A stretch of 64,000 bases of DNA from Traorella massiliensis (GTDB lineage Bacteria; Bacillota_I; Bacilli_A; Erysipelotrichales; Erysipelotrichaceae), in the NCBI RefSeq assembly GCF_900104665.1, contig NZ_LT629967.1:379624-443623 (forward strand). The letters are read 5' to 3'. The notes beneath the pieces are model-generated. The model worked only from the letters and a program-made list of their open reading frames with translations, made no database searches and was not told the DNA's origin. Shown piece by piece: positions 1-8,845 of the stretch. Positions within the stretch are counted from its first letter, which is position 1, and each line of letters begins with the position of its first letter. The position numbers and the translations under genes are program-made.

Positions 1-659
1 AAATAAGAATGTATTTGAAAAGAAGAGGATGAATATGTCGCATATTCACCGCCTTTGATCTCATAAATATTCTTAAAAACACCATTGCCGCTAATTCTTC
101 CAGGACCAAGATAGGCAATTTGATGAATAGAATGTTCATCAATGATCGGTTTTACAAGCGGATAGGTCAGTAATGTTTTGATTTCACTGGCAAAAACCAA
201 TATTTGATTTACAAATGTATAAAATAAAGGTTTAACGCCCATAGGATCTCGTGCTAGAAATAAACATTTGTCTTTTGAGTTATAAATGGCAAAGGCAAAA
301 ATACCGTTGATCATATGAAGACAGTTTTCCTTATAATAAATATAAGCATTTAGAATGACTTCTGTATCACAGGATGTATGAAAAACAATACCCTTTTCTT
401 CTAAATCACAACGTAATTCTTCTGTATTGTAACACTCTCCGTTATAAATGATCGTATAGTCGCCGATATGCATCGGCTGTAAACCTTTTTCCACATCAAC
501 GATTGCTAGACGGGTATGCATCAAAGCAATGTGATCTTCTAAATAAAGTCCATCACTGGTAGGACCACGGTGTTTCATTGATTGGATCATGTCTTTAAAA
601 ATAATTTTTTGGTTTTCAAGATGATGATTTTCATCTAGGATTCCAGCTATACCACACAT
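1..659 (-). CDS. asnB: Asparagine synthase (glutamine-hydrolysing), N-terminal part, cut by window edge
   Basis: Reading the minus strand from the ATG at 659 gives MCGIAGILDE, then RGPTSDG, HTRLAIVD and YNGECYN motifs. These are the hallmarks of a class II (Ntn-type) glutamine amidotransferase domain, with Cys2 as the nucleophile that releases ammonia from glutamine. The ARDPMGVKPL stretch that follows is typical of AsnB. About 219 codons are visible with no stop; the synthetase domain lies outside the window. A GGAGTG ribosome site sits just upstream of the start. The gene is divergent from gpmI. The amidotransferase class is certain; asparagine as the product is inferred from the AsnB-like sequence, since the synthetase half is not visible. 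Confidence 0.85.
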   Translation of the reverse strand, partial: MCGIAGILDENHHLENQKIIFKDMIQSMKHRGPTSDGLYLEDHIALMHTRLAIVDVEKGLQPMHIGDYTIIYNGECYNTEELRCDLEEKGIVFHTSCDTEVILNAYIYYKENCLHMINGIFAFAIYNSKDKCLFLARDPMGVKPLFYTFVNQILVFASEIKTLLTYPLVKPIIDEHSIHQIAYLGPGRISGNGVFKNIYEIKGGEYATYSSSSFQIHSY

Positions 660-793
660 AATTTCACTCCTTTTTCAATCAAGTGTATTCAATTCAAATA
701 TGAATTATGAAAAAATGTGAAAAAAATAGTAAATCAGGTGCTAATTTTTAAAAAAAGTGATATATTATGTAAAGGAAATATGGAGGAGAATAT

Positions 794-2365
794 ATGTCAA
801 AAAGACCTGTAGTTTTAGTTGTAATGGATGGCGTTGGTTTAAGTGACAACAAGCTTGGAAATGCTGTTGCAAATGCTTATACGCCTAACTTAGATGAATT
901 AATGAATACTTGTCCGTATACAGCCATCAAGGCTCACGGATTAGCTGTCGGCTTACCAAGCGATGGCGATATGGGTAACTCAGAAGTAGGACATAACGCA
1001 TTAGGATGCGGTCAGATCTATTCTCAGGGTGCCAAATTGGTAAATGAATCTATTGAAACAAAGGATATCTTTGAAACAGATACATGGAAACAGTTGATCA
1101 ATAAATGTAAGGATCATGGTAAGATGCATTTCATCGGTTTGCTTTCAGATGGTAATGTGCATTCCCATATCAACCATTTAAAGGCTTTGATCGAAAGAGC
1201 AAAGGAAGATGGTGTAAAAGAAGTAAGAGTCCATGCTCTTTTAGATGGACGTGATGTTCCGGAAACAAGTGCCTTAACTTATGTTGATGATATTGAAAAT
1301 TTCATGAATGGCTTGAATGATGATCACTTCCATGCATGTATTGCTAGTGGTGGTGGACGTATGAAGATCACGATGGACCGTTATATGGCAAACTGGGGCA
1401 TGGTAGAAGCCGGCTGGAAGACACACGTATTAGGTGAAGGAAGACAGTTTGCAAGCACTACTGAGGCTATTGAAACTTATCGTAAGGAATTAGGTGTGAT
1501 CGATCAGGATCTTCCGGCATTTGTCATTGCGAAAGATGGCAAGCCGGTTGGAACGATCGAAGATGGTGACAGTGTCGTATTATATAACTTCAGAGGCGAC
1601 CGTGCTCAGGAAATTTCTTTAGCATTCGATGAAGAAAACTTTGATAAATTTGATCGTGTAAGAAAACCAGATGTTATGTATGCAGGTATGCTGCAGTATG
1701 ATGGTGATTTGAAGATCCCTAACAACTTCCTTGTTTATCCACCAAAGATCAAGCATACGATGAGTGAATTTATGGTGAAACATGGAATCAGATCTTATGC
1801 AATCAGTGAAACACAGAAATATGGTCATGTGACTTATTTCTGGAATGGAAATAACTCTCAGAAATTCTCAGAAGAACTGGAAGACTGGGTAGAAGTAAAG
1901 AGCGATGTTGTGCCATTTGAAGAAAGACCTTGGATGAAGAGTGCAGAAATTACAGATCAGCTGGTAGAAGCTATTGAATCCGGCAAATATGATTTCTTGC
2001 GTACAAACTTCCCAAATGGTGATATGGTAGGACATACAGGTAACTATGAAGCAACTGTGATCGGTGTAGAGAGCGTTGATTTAAATCTTGCTCGTATCAA
2101 GAAAGCCGTAGATAAGGTGAATGGTATTTTGATCGTTACAGCTGACCATGGAAACGCTGATGAAATGTATGAAAAGCCAAAGAAAGAAGGAGCTCCTTTA
2201 AAGGCAAAGACATCTCACACTTTAAACAAAGTTCCATTTATCATTTATGGTGCTGATGTAGAAATCGCAGAGGGTGACTTTGGATTAGCGAATGTCGCTA
2301 GTACAGTTGCGAAACTGTTAGGTCTTGAACCAGATGAACACTGGTTACCGGCAATTATTAAATAA
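794..2365 (+). CDS. gpmI: 2,3-bisphosphoglycerate-independent phosphoglycerate mutase
   Basis: This 523-residue protein interconverts 3- and 2-phosphoglycerate in glycolysis using two divalent metal ions (Mn2+ in characterised enzymes). MDGVG near the N-terminus supplies a metal-binding Asp12, and the motif DGDMGNSEVGH carries the phosphorylated serine (Ser63). Later motifs include the substrate-domain signatures LLDGRDVPETSA and GGGRMKITMDRY and the C-terminal metal site TADHGNADEM. The length matches the family. A TGGAGGAG ribosome site lies 7 bases before the ATG. It is a single-gene unit closed by an intrinsic terminator. Its last ten or so codons are duplicated 2.1 kb downstream, on the far side of an insertion sequence; the gene itself is intact. 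Confidence 0.97.
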   Translation: MSKRPVVLVVMDGVGLSDNKLGNAVANAYTPNLDELMNTCPYTAIKAHGLAVGLPSDGDMGNSEVGHNALGCGQIYSQGAKLVNESIETKDIFETDTWKQLINKCKDHGKMHFIGLLSDGNVHSHINHLKALIERAKEDGVKEVRVHALLDGRDVPETSALTYVDDIENFMNGLNDDHFHACIASGGGRMKITMDRYMANWGMVEAGWKTHVLGEGRQFASTTEAIETYRKELGVIDQDLPAFVIAKDGKPVGTIEDGDSVVLYNFRGDRAQEISLAFDEENFDKFDRVRKPDVMYAGMLQYDGDLKIPNNFLVYPPKIKHTMSEFMVKHGIRSYAISETQKYGHVTYFWNGNNSQKFSEELEDWVEVKSDVVPFEERPWMKSAEITDQLVEAIESGKYDFLRTNFPNGDMVGHTGNYEATVIGVESVDLNLARIKKAVDKVNGILIVTADHGNADEMYEKPKKEGAPLKAKTSHTLNKVPFIIYGADVEIAEGDFGLANVASTVAKLLGLEPDEHWLPAIIK

Positions 2366-2446
2366 CGAGAAAAAGAGGTGTGAAACCTCTTTTTCTTTAT
2401 ACAGGGCTTTTTTAAATATTGAACAAAGATAAATATGTTATAATAT
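2336..2446 (+). repeat. 111-bp direct repeat, left copy (IS target duplication)
   Basis: The sequence 2336-2446 recurs at 4422-4532 with one mismatch (T2411 against C4497). It contains the last codons of gpmI, the gpmI terminator and a TATAAT promoter element. The two copies exactly bracket the transposase-bearing segment 2447-4421. Confidence 0.93.
2368..2400 (+). terminator. gpmI intrinsic terminator
   Basis: A 12-bp perfect stem (2368-2379 with 2385-2396) has a 5-base loop, starts three bases after the gpmI stop and merges into a T-rich tail. An identical copy occurs at 4454-4486 within the duplicated flank. Confidence 0.9.
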
Positions 2447-4421
2447 CCCATCTTTGACAGTTAAAAAGTAAGAAACCTCAAGAAAACACCGAGATTAAGG
2501 GTTATTCCTGAGGTTTTGGTTTTGTAAAGATATGTAGTATTTTATTGCTTTTCCTTACTTTTTTTAATGATGCTTCTCATCTTTGATTTCTTGATGATCT
2601 CTGTATCAGTTCTGAATCCGAATACTTCGTGTAATTTATCCGTTAATTCTGTTCTTGTGTATGTCGGAATATATCCATATTCTTCTAGCCTACATACTTC
2701 CATCTTCTTCAGTGTGCTGATGATCTGTTCGGCTGTATATTCTTTTTCCAGCCTGATCTCCAGTAATCGAAAGATCATCAGTGCAATGAAACAGATCAGA
2801 AAGTGTGCTTTGATTCTGTCTTCTCTACGCAAATATACAGGTCTTGCATCGAATTCTGTTTTCATGATCCTGAAACATTCTTCAATCTGCCATCTGCGCT
2901 TATTAATGTTTATGATCTGTGCTGCATCTCCTTCTATATCGGTTACCACTGCATAGAAACCATCATACATAGTTTCTTTGTCTATCATGTCTTTATCGAG
3001 TTCATATATTTCTTTATCTGCTACCTCGCCATATTCCGTAACTGATGTCTTCTTCACAAAGCGAGCAGGATCGTTCGGATTCCTTCTCTCCTTCTTCAAT
3101 TTATCTCCACTTTCGATCAGCTTCTTTGCTCGTTCTAATTGCTGCTCTCTGATCTTTTTCTGATAAGCTCTGTATTTTGGCGAATAGGTAACGATCATGG
3201 TTTCTGACAGTTTTTTTGATTCGATCGGCACTTCTTTATAGTAGATGGTTTCGTATACTTCAGGATTCGTCTCATCCAGAGCAGAAATATCGATCCATTC
3301 GTTACTTCCCGGCTTTCTGAACTGTTTTGGATCTAAGGCAGTTTCCCGGTATTCCTGTTTCAGCTTTTTCAGTGACTGGGTAACTACATAGCCTCTTCCG
3401 CCCATGTCATTGAAGAGCCTGTTGTCCTGAGAAGCGAGTCCGGAATCTGAACAGAAAATGAATTCAGAGCATTCGAAATCACGGATGACCTTCTGTTCGA
3501 GAGGTTTTAGAGTTTTCTGTTCATTCTGACTGCCTGGATAAATATCAAAAGCAAGAGGAATACCGTCTGCATCCATAAAGAGTCCCATTCCAACGATAGG
3601 ATTAGGTCTATGTTCTTTGCTCTTGCCATATTTCCTCAATTCATCGGATTCTTCAATTTCAAAATAATAGTTAGTACAGTCATAATAAAGAATCTTCGTA
3701 TTTCTGCTGTGTACGAAATGACTATTGCGATAGAGTTCGGACTGGATATAATCAGACTCGCCTGCAAGGACAGAAAGAGAACGATACATGTGATGAAGAT
3801 CATACTCAGGCTGTTCCAGAAGAGTCTGTGCAAAAGAATAAGTGCTCTTCTTGCTGGCAGGATAAAGGATACGGGCATAGACCATATCAAGCAGGATATC
3901 CTGAAAAGGATATTCATAATCATGGCGATTCCTGATATTCCGGCAAATATTATCGAAACGCAGATCAGAGCATAGCGACTGAAGGAAGAGATAGCCGCAG
4001 TTGAAATTTCTTTGCTCGTTTAATTTGATCTGCATATTAGGATGAAAAGGGATAGAAATGGTTTCGTTTTCTTTTTTATAGGAATCGGTAGCAAGTTTAG
4101 CCTGCTGTTTCGCCCAGGCAATGACCTTATCCCTGTCATTATCATGAAGAGGGAGCAATTGATCCATGGAACCAAGCTTTTTAAAGATTTTAGAAGTACT
4201 TTTTCCATTCCTATCACGGAAAGAATGGATAATATAAACCTGTTCTGCATTTGTAGATTTACTGATACTGACACGCATAAAATATCACCAGATATATTAT
4301 AACACAGAATACCACAAAATACTACATATAAAAACATAAAAATTGACAAAATTTCATTAAAAAAAGCTTATTTTAAGCCTTATATTAAATATCATTAATT
4401 TGATAAGGTGTTAAACTCCCG
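2447..4421. mobile_element. IS1634-family (IS4 superfamily) insertion sequence
   Basis: The segment of about 1975 bp is defined by the inner edges of the 111-bp direct repeats and carries one transposase gene on the minus strand. The ends are only weakly inverted: the left end reads CCCATCTTTGACAGTT and the right end, reverse-complemented, reads GGGAGTTTAACACCTT after one base. A hairpin with arms 2473-2480 and 2509-2516 followed on the minus strand by T-rich sequence probably terminates the transposase transcript. IS1634 of Mycoplasma mycoides is known for long, variable target duplications, which fits the flanks here. Confidence 0.85.
2542..4278 (-). CDS. IS1634-family DDE transposase
   Basis: The 578-residue protein has the layout of IS1634/IS4-type transposases. 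The first catalytic aspartate is in YDCTNYYFEIEE, the second in FCSDSGLAS, and the glutamate is in the Y-(2)-R-(3)-E-like motif RRWQIEECFRIMKTEF. The N-terminal region carries the RDRNGKSTSKIFKKLG strand typical of the group. The reading frame is complete, so the enzyme may still be active. The start codon at 4278 is preceded by a poor ribosome site. It catalyses cut-and-paste movement of the surrounding element. Confidence 0.92.
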   Translation of the reverse strand: MRVSISKSTNAEQVYIIHSFRDRNGKSTSKIFKKLGSMDQLLPLHDNDRDKVIAWAKQQAKLATDSYKKENETISIPFHPNMQIKLNEQRNFNCGYLFLQSLCSDLRFDNICRNIRNRHDYEYPFQDILLDMVYARILYPASKKSTYSFAQTLLEQPEYDLHHMYRSLSVLAGESDYIQSELYRNSHFVHSRNTKILYYDCTNYYFEIEESDELRKYGKSKEHRPNPIVGMGLFMDADGIPLAFDIYPGSQNEQKTLKPLEQKVIRDFECSEFIFCSDSGLASQDNRLFNDMGGRGYVVTQSLKKLKQEYRETALDPKQFRKPGSNEWIDISALDETNPEVYETIYYKEVPIESKKLSETMIVTYSPKYRAYQKKIREQQLERAKKLIESGDKLKKERRNPNDPARFVKKTSVTEYGEVADKEIYELDKDMIDKETMYDGFYAVVTDIEGDAAQIININKRRWQIEECFRIMKTEFDARPVYLRREDRIKAHFLICFIALMIFRLLEIRLEKEYTAEQIISTLKKMEVCRLEEYGYIPTYTRTELTDKLHEVFGFRTDTEIIKKSKMRSIIKKSKEKQ

Positions 4422-4532
4422 GAACACTGGTTACCGGCAATTATTAAATAACGAGAAAAAGAGGTGTGAAACCTCTTTTTCTTTATACAGGGCTTTCTTA
4501 AATATTGAACAAAGATAAATATGTTATAATAT
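4422..4532 (+). repeat. 111-bp direct repeat, right copy
   Basis: This is the copy of 2336-2446 on the far side of the insertion sequence. It keeps a 3' scrap of gpmI, a second copy of its terminator (4454-4486) and the promoter that serves the next gene. Confidence 0.93.
4505..4530 (+). promoter_or_regulatory. Promoter of the alpha/beta hydrolase gene, duplicated by the IS
   Basis: TATAAT at 4525-4530 is preceded by TGT (an extended -10). TTGAAC at 4505-4510 is a poorly spaced -35 (14 bases), so the extended -10 probably dominates. The same sequence lies at 2419-2444 before the insertion sequence. Confidence 0.55.
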
Positions 4533-4565
4533 TTTGTAGAAAAAATATAAATAGAGGAGAATGTT

Positions 4566-5459
4566 ATGATTCAAAAAAAGTATGAAATCAAAGACAGCGC
4601 TTATTTAACAGCCTATCTTCATGAATCAAATGATAATAGACCTGCCATTGTTGTCATTCCTGGTGGTGCCTACATGCTTGTAGGAACTAATGAAGGAGAA
4701 CCGGTAGCAGAGGCCTTTTATGCGAACGACTTTCAGGCTTTTGTCTTTTCTTATTCAACGATTACTTCTGATTTGATGAAAAAGAATCCGGATTGGACAT
4801 ATGAAGAAGCAATTGATGAAGGAGAAAAACTTATTTATGATTGTGATCGTGTTTCTTCAAATTATCCTAACTCGCTTATTGAATTGGCTATGGCTTTGAA
4901 AATGATCGTTGATCATGCGGATGAGTTACATGTCGATGTTTCTAAAATCGCAACGATTGGTTTTTCCGCTGGAGGGCATTTGAGTGCAGTCTATGGAAAC
5001 TGGTGGAATGAGGAGTGGCTATTGAAAAAAGCGGGATTATCAAAAGGCATTCGACCTTGGTTTCAGGTCGTATGTTACGGTGTAACAAAACTTGATGAGG
5101 AATATCTCATATGGCTGAAAAAGAATCAGCCTGGTTTAGTCAAGATGTATAAGGCATTTTATAATACCATCGATCCTAATAAAGAGATGATGGATGAGTG
5201 GAGTCCTGTGAATACGGTGAATGAGAATACACCCCCTACTTTTATCTGGCATACGACAAAAGATGAACTGGTTCCAATTGGGCAATCACTTGTTTACGCA
5301 AAGATGCTTCAAGATAAAAATATTCCATGGGAAGCTCATTTTTATGAACAAGGCAGTCATGCTTTATCATTGGCACGTGAGTGTACAGGAACAAGAGAAT
5401 GTCATGTCCAGACATGGTTTATGTTGCTGATGGAATGGGTTAAATATTATCGTAAATAA
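4566..5459 (+). CDS. Alpha/beta hydrolase, esterase/acetylesterase-like
   Basis: A 297-residue cytoplasmic hydrolase with no signal peptide. An oxyanion-hole motif of the HGGG type appears as PGGAYMLVG near residue 35. The nucleophile elbow is GFSAGGHLSA (about residue 139), the acid is in TTKDELVP and the base is in EQGSHALSLA. This is the arrangement of the BD-FAE/acetylxylan-esterase-like hydrolases. The substrate cannot be told from the sequence. An AGAGGAGA ribosome site precedes the ATG. It has its own promoter because the flank of the upstream insertion sequence was duplicated rather than disrupted. Confidence 0.85.
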   Translation: MIQKKYEIKDSAYLTAYLHESNDNRPAIVVIPGGAYMLVGTNEGEPVAEAFYANDFQAFVFSYSTITSDLMKKNPDWTYEEAIDEGEKLIYDCDRVSSNYPNSLIELAMALKMIVDHADELHVDVSKIATIGFSAGGHLSAVYGNWWNEEWLLKKAGLSKGIRPWFQVVCYGVTKLDEEYLIWLKKNQPGLVKMYKAFYNTIDPNKEMMDEWSPVNTVNENTPPTFIWHTTKDELVPIGQSLVYAKMLQDKNIPWEAHFYEQGSHALSLARECTGTRECHVQTWFMLLMEWVKYYRK

Positions 5460-5581
5460 GGGGATTTATTTATTCATGTTAAACTATGCATCAGCTATAT
5501 GAATAACCTACATGAATCATAGCAATTACCTACCCTTCTTTTTATAAGACTATCTACTCTACTTCTTCAAGCATGATAATA

Positions 5582-6010
5582 CCTGAATGATTCATGAAAT
5601 CAGAATAATTAAATGTTTAGTCTTCGATGAAGTTTACGCTCCTCTTTTCTTCATACAAATCCATGATTATTTTTGATTGCATTCTTTTGTTTTATCAGGA
5701 GAGTTAGATATTTCAGTCAAAAGTATATCTGATAATAAAAGATTTTTATTACGAAAATATGGTAACGATACCTAATTTTCGGTGTTAGGAGCTTCCAATC
5801 AGCTTTTTTTCTTCCTGACAACGAAAAAAAAGTTCAAGAAGAAAGGCCTTTATTAAGTATTAATGATTCGTTTAAGAAAATTGTAATTGTAGGTAATTAT
5901 ATTAAATTAAAACGTGATGATAAAGGTATAACCACTATGAGTATCAGAGAATTTTTAAGAGATGATAATAGCTTAGATTTATAAATATTTAACCTGAATG
6001 ATTCATGAAA
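5582..6010 (+). repeat. 18-bp direct repeat pair flanking a gene remnant
   Basis: CCTGAATGATTCATGAAA occurs at 5582-5599 and again at 5993-6010, on either side of the ATPase remnant. The central 11 bases are a palindrome apart from the middle base. They could be operator sites of the lost gene or scars of an insertion. Confidence 0.6.
5817..5984 (+). pseudogene. C-terminal remnant of a DUF4143-type AAA ATPase
   Basis: A 55-codon open stretch with no start ends in a stop at 5982-5984. It reads EERPLLSINDSFKKIVIVG, then NYIKLKRDDKGITTMSIREF and DDNSLDL. This resembles the extreme C-terminus of the common AAA_14/DUF4143 ATP-binding proteins. Nothing upstream in frame restores the ATPase domain, so only the tail survives. 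The family is assigned from memory of its C-terminal pattern and is not certain. Confidence 0.55.
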
Positions 6011-6402
6011 GTAAATTAATAGGTGAATCGTGAATCATCAACTCAAGGTTTTGCACAAAAAACGGCAGATCCATACCTGCATCGTTTACTATTGAATTAA
6101 TTCTTTAAATTAACATCACTTTTTCATATAATGATGAAATATATCTTGTCTTGGATATGCACTGCTGAAATGGTACTCGATTTTCCTTGTATGTTTCACG
6201 ATTCTTACCACTATTTTTGATATTTGCTTCTAAAAGTATTCATCCTTATTTACTATCGCCATGGTGCAAGTTAAGCTGAACAAGGATGTTTTCGTTAGAA
6301 TGAATAAAAGCTTTGGCTCTTTTTCTTCATGAATTTTTCAGGTATAATTAAAAACCATTCATGGTGAAAAAAATATGGCCGGTTATATTCTGGTCACGTC
6401 AT

Positions 6403-6903
6403 TTATATCTTTTTTGAATACAAAAGTTCAACAATACCCTGAGCTTCCTTTGTTTTATCTGTTAAGACAAATCCATGTTTTTCATAAAAATTCCGAGCAA
6501 TCTGATTTTTTTCAAAAACCCACAAGATAACCTCAGAATATCCTGCTTGCTTTATTTCATGAAGAAGATGCTTCATCATTACAGAGCCATATCCCTGTCG
6601 TCTTTGATTTTCCAGACTGTGGATACAGATCAATTCCGCAGTTTCGCTTCCAAGCTGATTTCTGTTCTGGCTCCATCCGGCAATACAATAAGGTTTTTCA
6701 TCTACAAGTTCAATTTCTAAATGAACAATGCCATGAGATAAGACTTTTCGATACATTTCTTCCACATTATCAATATTGGTACTTTTCTCAAGCTCTTCGG
6801 CAGAAAGAATGTGATGAAATGCAGTTTTCCACGATTGAGTTTGGATGTAAGCCAATATTTTTTCATCACCAGAAACCGCTTTTATTATTTCAACTTTATT
6901 CAT
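6403..6903 (-). CDS. GNAT-family N-acetyltransferase
   Basis: A 166-residue single-domain acetyltransferase. The acetyl-CoA binding motif A appears as NQRRQGYGSVMMKHLLHEI (Q/RxxGxG/A), followed by strand 5 EVILWVFEKN and the C-terminal ARNFYEKHGF motif. The likely reaction is transfer of an acetyl group to an amine, but the substrate is not predictable. A CAAAGGAGA ribosome site precedes the start. It stands alone, convergent with the hydrolase side and divergent from the ABC exporter. Confidence 0.85.
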   Translation of the reverse strand: MNKVEIIKAVSGDEKILAYIQTQSWKTAFHHILSAEELEKSTNIDNVEEMYRKVLSHGIVHLEIELVDEKPYCIAGWSQNRNQLGSETAELICIHSLENQRRQGYGSVMMKHLLHEIKQAGYSEVILWVFEKNQIARNFYEKHGFVLTDKTKEAQGIVELLYSKKI

Positions 6904-7027
6904 AGTAGGTCTCCTTTGAAAAGTAATTCTAACATAAAGAGAAGTGTAAATAAAGATATAGATGTGAGTGTTTTATACATAAAGATGAAAACACTTTCTT
7001 TTTAGTGATTTAAAATATCAATGACAC

Positions 7028-7056
7028 TTGAAAAAAACTTCATTTAGAATTACAAT
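7028..7056 (+). promoter_or_regulatory. Promoter of the ABC exporter operon
   Basis: TTGAAA (7028-7033) and TACAAT (7051-7056) are separated by exactly 17 bases, about 30 bases before the first exporter gene, whose ribosome site is GGGGGTG. Confidence 0.65.
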
Positions 7057-7085
7057 ATACTCATTGCAGCTATGGGGGTGAATAT

Positions 7086-8834
7086 ATGAAAAAAAAGGGT
7101 GTTTTGTTAGCATATATATGGAAATACAAGATCCCTTATTTACTTGGTCTGTTGACTCTTTTGATGGTTGATTATGTTAATTTATTCATACCGCAAATTA
7201 CAGGTGAGATCACAGATGGGTTGGCTTCCTTTACCCTTGATTTGAATGGAGTTTTTCAACTGATTCTTTCACTTTTGGGAGTAGCTTTGCTGATTACGTT
7301 AGGACGCGTTTTTTGGCGTGTTTTTATTTTTGGTACTTCTCGAAAAATTGAAAATGAATTGCGAAATGATTTATTTTCAAAGCTGGAAGAATTATCACAG
7401 ACGTATTTCAATACGCATAAAACTGGTGATCTGATGACTCATTTCACGAATGATCTGGAGGCTTTGCGAAATTCAATAGGGCCTGCAGTTATCAGTAGTT
7501 TTGATGCGATCGTGATGACGGCTTTAGTATTGTATCAGATGATGGTGTATGTTGATTTTAAGCTGACCTTGTTGACTTTGATTCCCATGTCTTTGATTGC
7601 GATCGGAGGTTATTATTTTGGAGAAGAATTTGAACGCCGTTTTGCGAAAAAGCAAGATGCATTTGCGAAACTCAGCGATCATGTCCAGGAAAGTATTACA
7701 GGTGAGCGTGTAATCAAAGCTTTTGTTCAGGAAGAAAAGCAGGATAAGGCGTTTCAAAAAGTAAATGATTATAATAAAAAGATGAATATGCGAGTTGTAA
7801 AGCTGATGGCTACTTTTATGCCGCTGATGGATTTTATCATTGGGATCAGTTATGTTATTACGATCATTTATGGCGGATATCTGGCTTTGACAGCACAAAT
7901 TACTTTAGGACGTTTTGTCGCATTTAATCAATATCTGGGAATGCTGATATGGCCGATGATTGCTCTTGGGGACAGCATCACTTCTTTTTCTCAAGGAAGA
8001 GCAGCTATAGGACGTATCAATCAAGTATTTGATGAAATACCGGATATCGTGGATGATGAGCATCCATTGGATATAAAGGAATTATATGGCGATATCTCTA
8101 TCCGTCATCTTTCATTTAGCTATGGAGATGAATTTCAGGATGCTTTAAGTGATTTATCCATTGAAATCAAACGTGGCGAAACATTAGCGATCTTAGGTCG
8201 TACAGGTGATGGAAAGACAACTTTGGTCAATTTGCTTTTACGTTTATATGATATCAGTGAGGGTGAAATTTTATTTGATGGTCATGATATCAAGAAAATA
8301 CCACTACACGTATTAAGAAGCAGTATTGCTTATGTACCGCAGGATAGTTATTTATTCAGCGATACGCTGGAAAGAAATATTTCTTTTGGAAAACGTAGCG
8401 CAACTCATGAAGAAGTAGTGGAAGTATGTAAGATGGCTTGTGTGCATGATAATATCATTGATTTTCCAGAAGGTTATGAGACGGTTGTTGGTGAACGTGG
8501 GGTGACGCTTTCTGGAGGTCAGAAGCAGCGCTGTGCCATTGCCCGTGCTTTATTAAAGGATTCTCCGATCTTGATCTTAGATGATTCATTAAGTGCAGTT
8601 GATACCGATACAGAAGATCAGATATTGGAAAATTTGAAAAAGAAAAGAAAAGATAAAACGACGATCATGATTGCTCATCGTATTTCAACGGTGAAAAATG
8701 CTGATCATATCTTAATTCTTGAGGAAGGAAAGAAAGCGGAATATGGAACCTTTGATGAACTGATGGCATTAGGCGGTATCTTTAAGGAAATGTATGATAA
8801 ACAGCAGCTGGAAAAGCAGCTAAGTGCTGAGTAA
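7086..8834 (+). CDS. ABC exporter half-transporter with degenerate Walker B
   Basis: A 582-residue fused permease-ATPase of the multidrug/lipid exporter type. About six membrane helices occupy residues 15-300 and the nucleotide-binding domain follows. Walker A is GRTGDGKTT (about 370) and the signature is the consensus LSGGQ (about 475). Walker B is ILILDDSLSAVD, with Asp in place of the catalytic Glu. Together with its partner this marks a heterodimer with one working and one degenerate ATP site, as in LmrCD, BmrCD and TM287/288. The partner gene follows after 11 bases, so the two are co-transcribed. The substrate is unknown. Confidence 0.93.
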   Translation: MKKKGVLLAYIWKYKIPYLLGLLTLLMVDYVNLFIPQITGEITDGLASFTLDLNGVFQLILSLLGVALLITLGRVFWRVFIFGTSRKIENELRNDLFSKLEELSQTYFNTHKTGDLMTHFTNDLEALRNSIGPAVISSFDAIVMTALVLYQMMVYVDFKLTLLTLIPMSLIAIGGYYFGEEFERRFAKKQDAFAKLSDHVQESITGERVIKAFVQEEKQDKAFQKVNDYNKKMNMRVVKLMATFMPLMDFIIGISYVITIIYGGYLALTAQITLGRFVAFNQYLGMLIWPMIALGDSITSFSQGRAAIGRINQVFDEIPDIVDDEHPLDIKELYGDISIRHLSFSYGDEFQDALSDLSIEIKRGETLAILGRTGDGKTTLVNLLLRLYDISEGEILFDGHDIKKIPLHVLRSSIAYVPQDSYLFSDTLERNISFGKRSATHEEVVEVCKMACVHDNIIDFPEGYETVVGERGVTLSGGQKQRCAIARALLKDSPILILDDSLSAVDTDTEDQILENLKKKRKDKTTIMIAHRISTVKNADHILILEEGKKAEYGTFDELMALGGIFKEMYDKQQLEKQLSAE

Positions 8835-8845
8835 AGGAGGGTAAC

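Larger units (their letters stand above)
5460..6402. other. Decayed intergenic region
   Basis: No intact gene is visible over about 940 bases. It holds an ATPase-like C-terminal remnant (5817-5984), an 18-bp direct repeat (5582-5599 and 5993-6010) that contains the near-palindrome TGAATGATTCA, and AT-rich sequence with stops in every frame. It looks like the residue of a lost accessory gene. Confidence 0.6.

Noticed and set aside
2567-4302. Several plus-strand and alternative minus-strand open frames across the IS1634-type transposase
   Set aside because: They are shadows of the transposase gene, have no ribosome sites and no recognisable domains.
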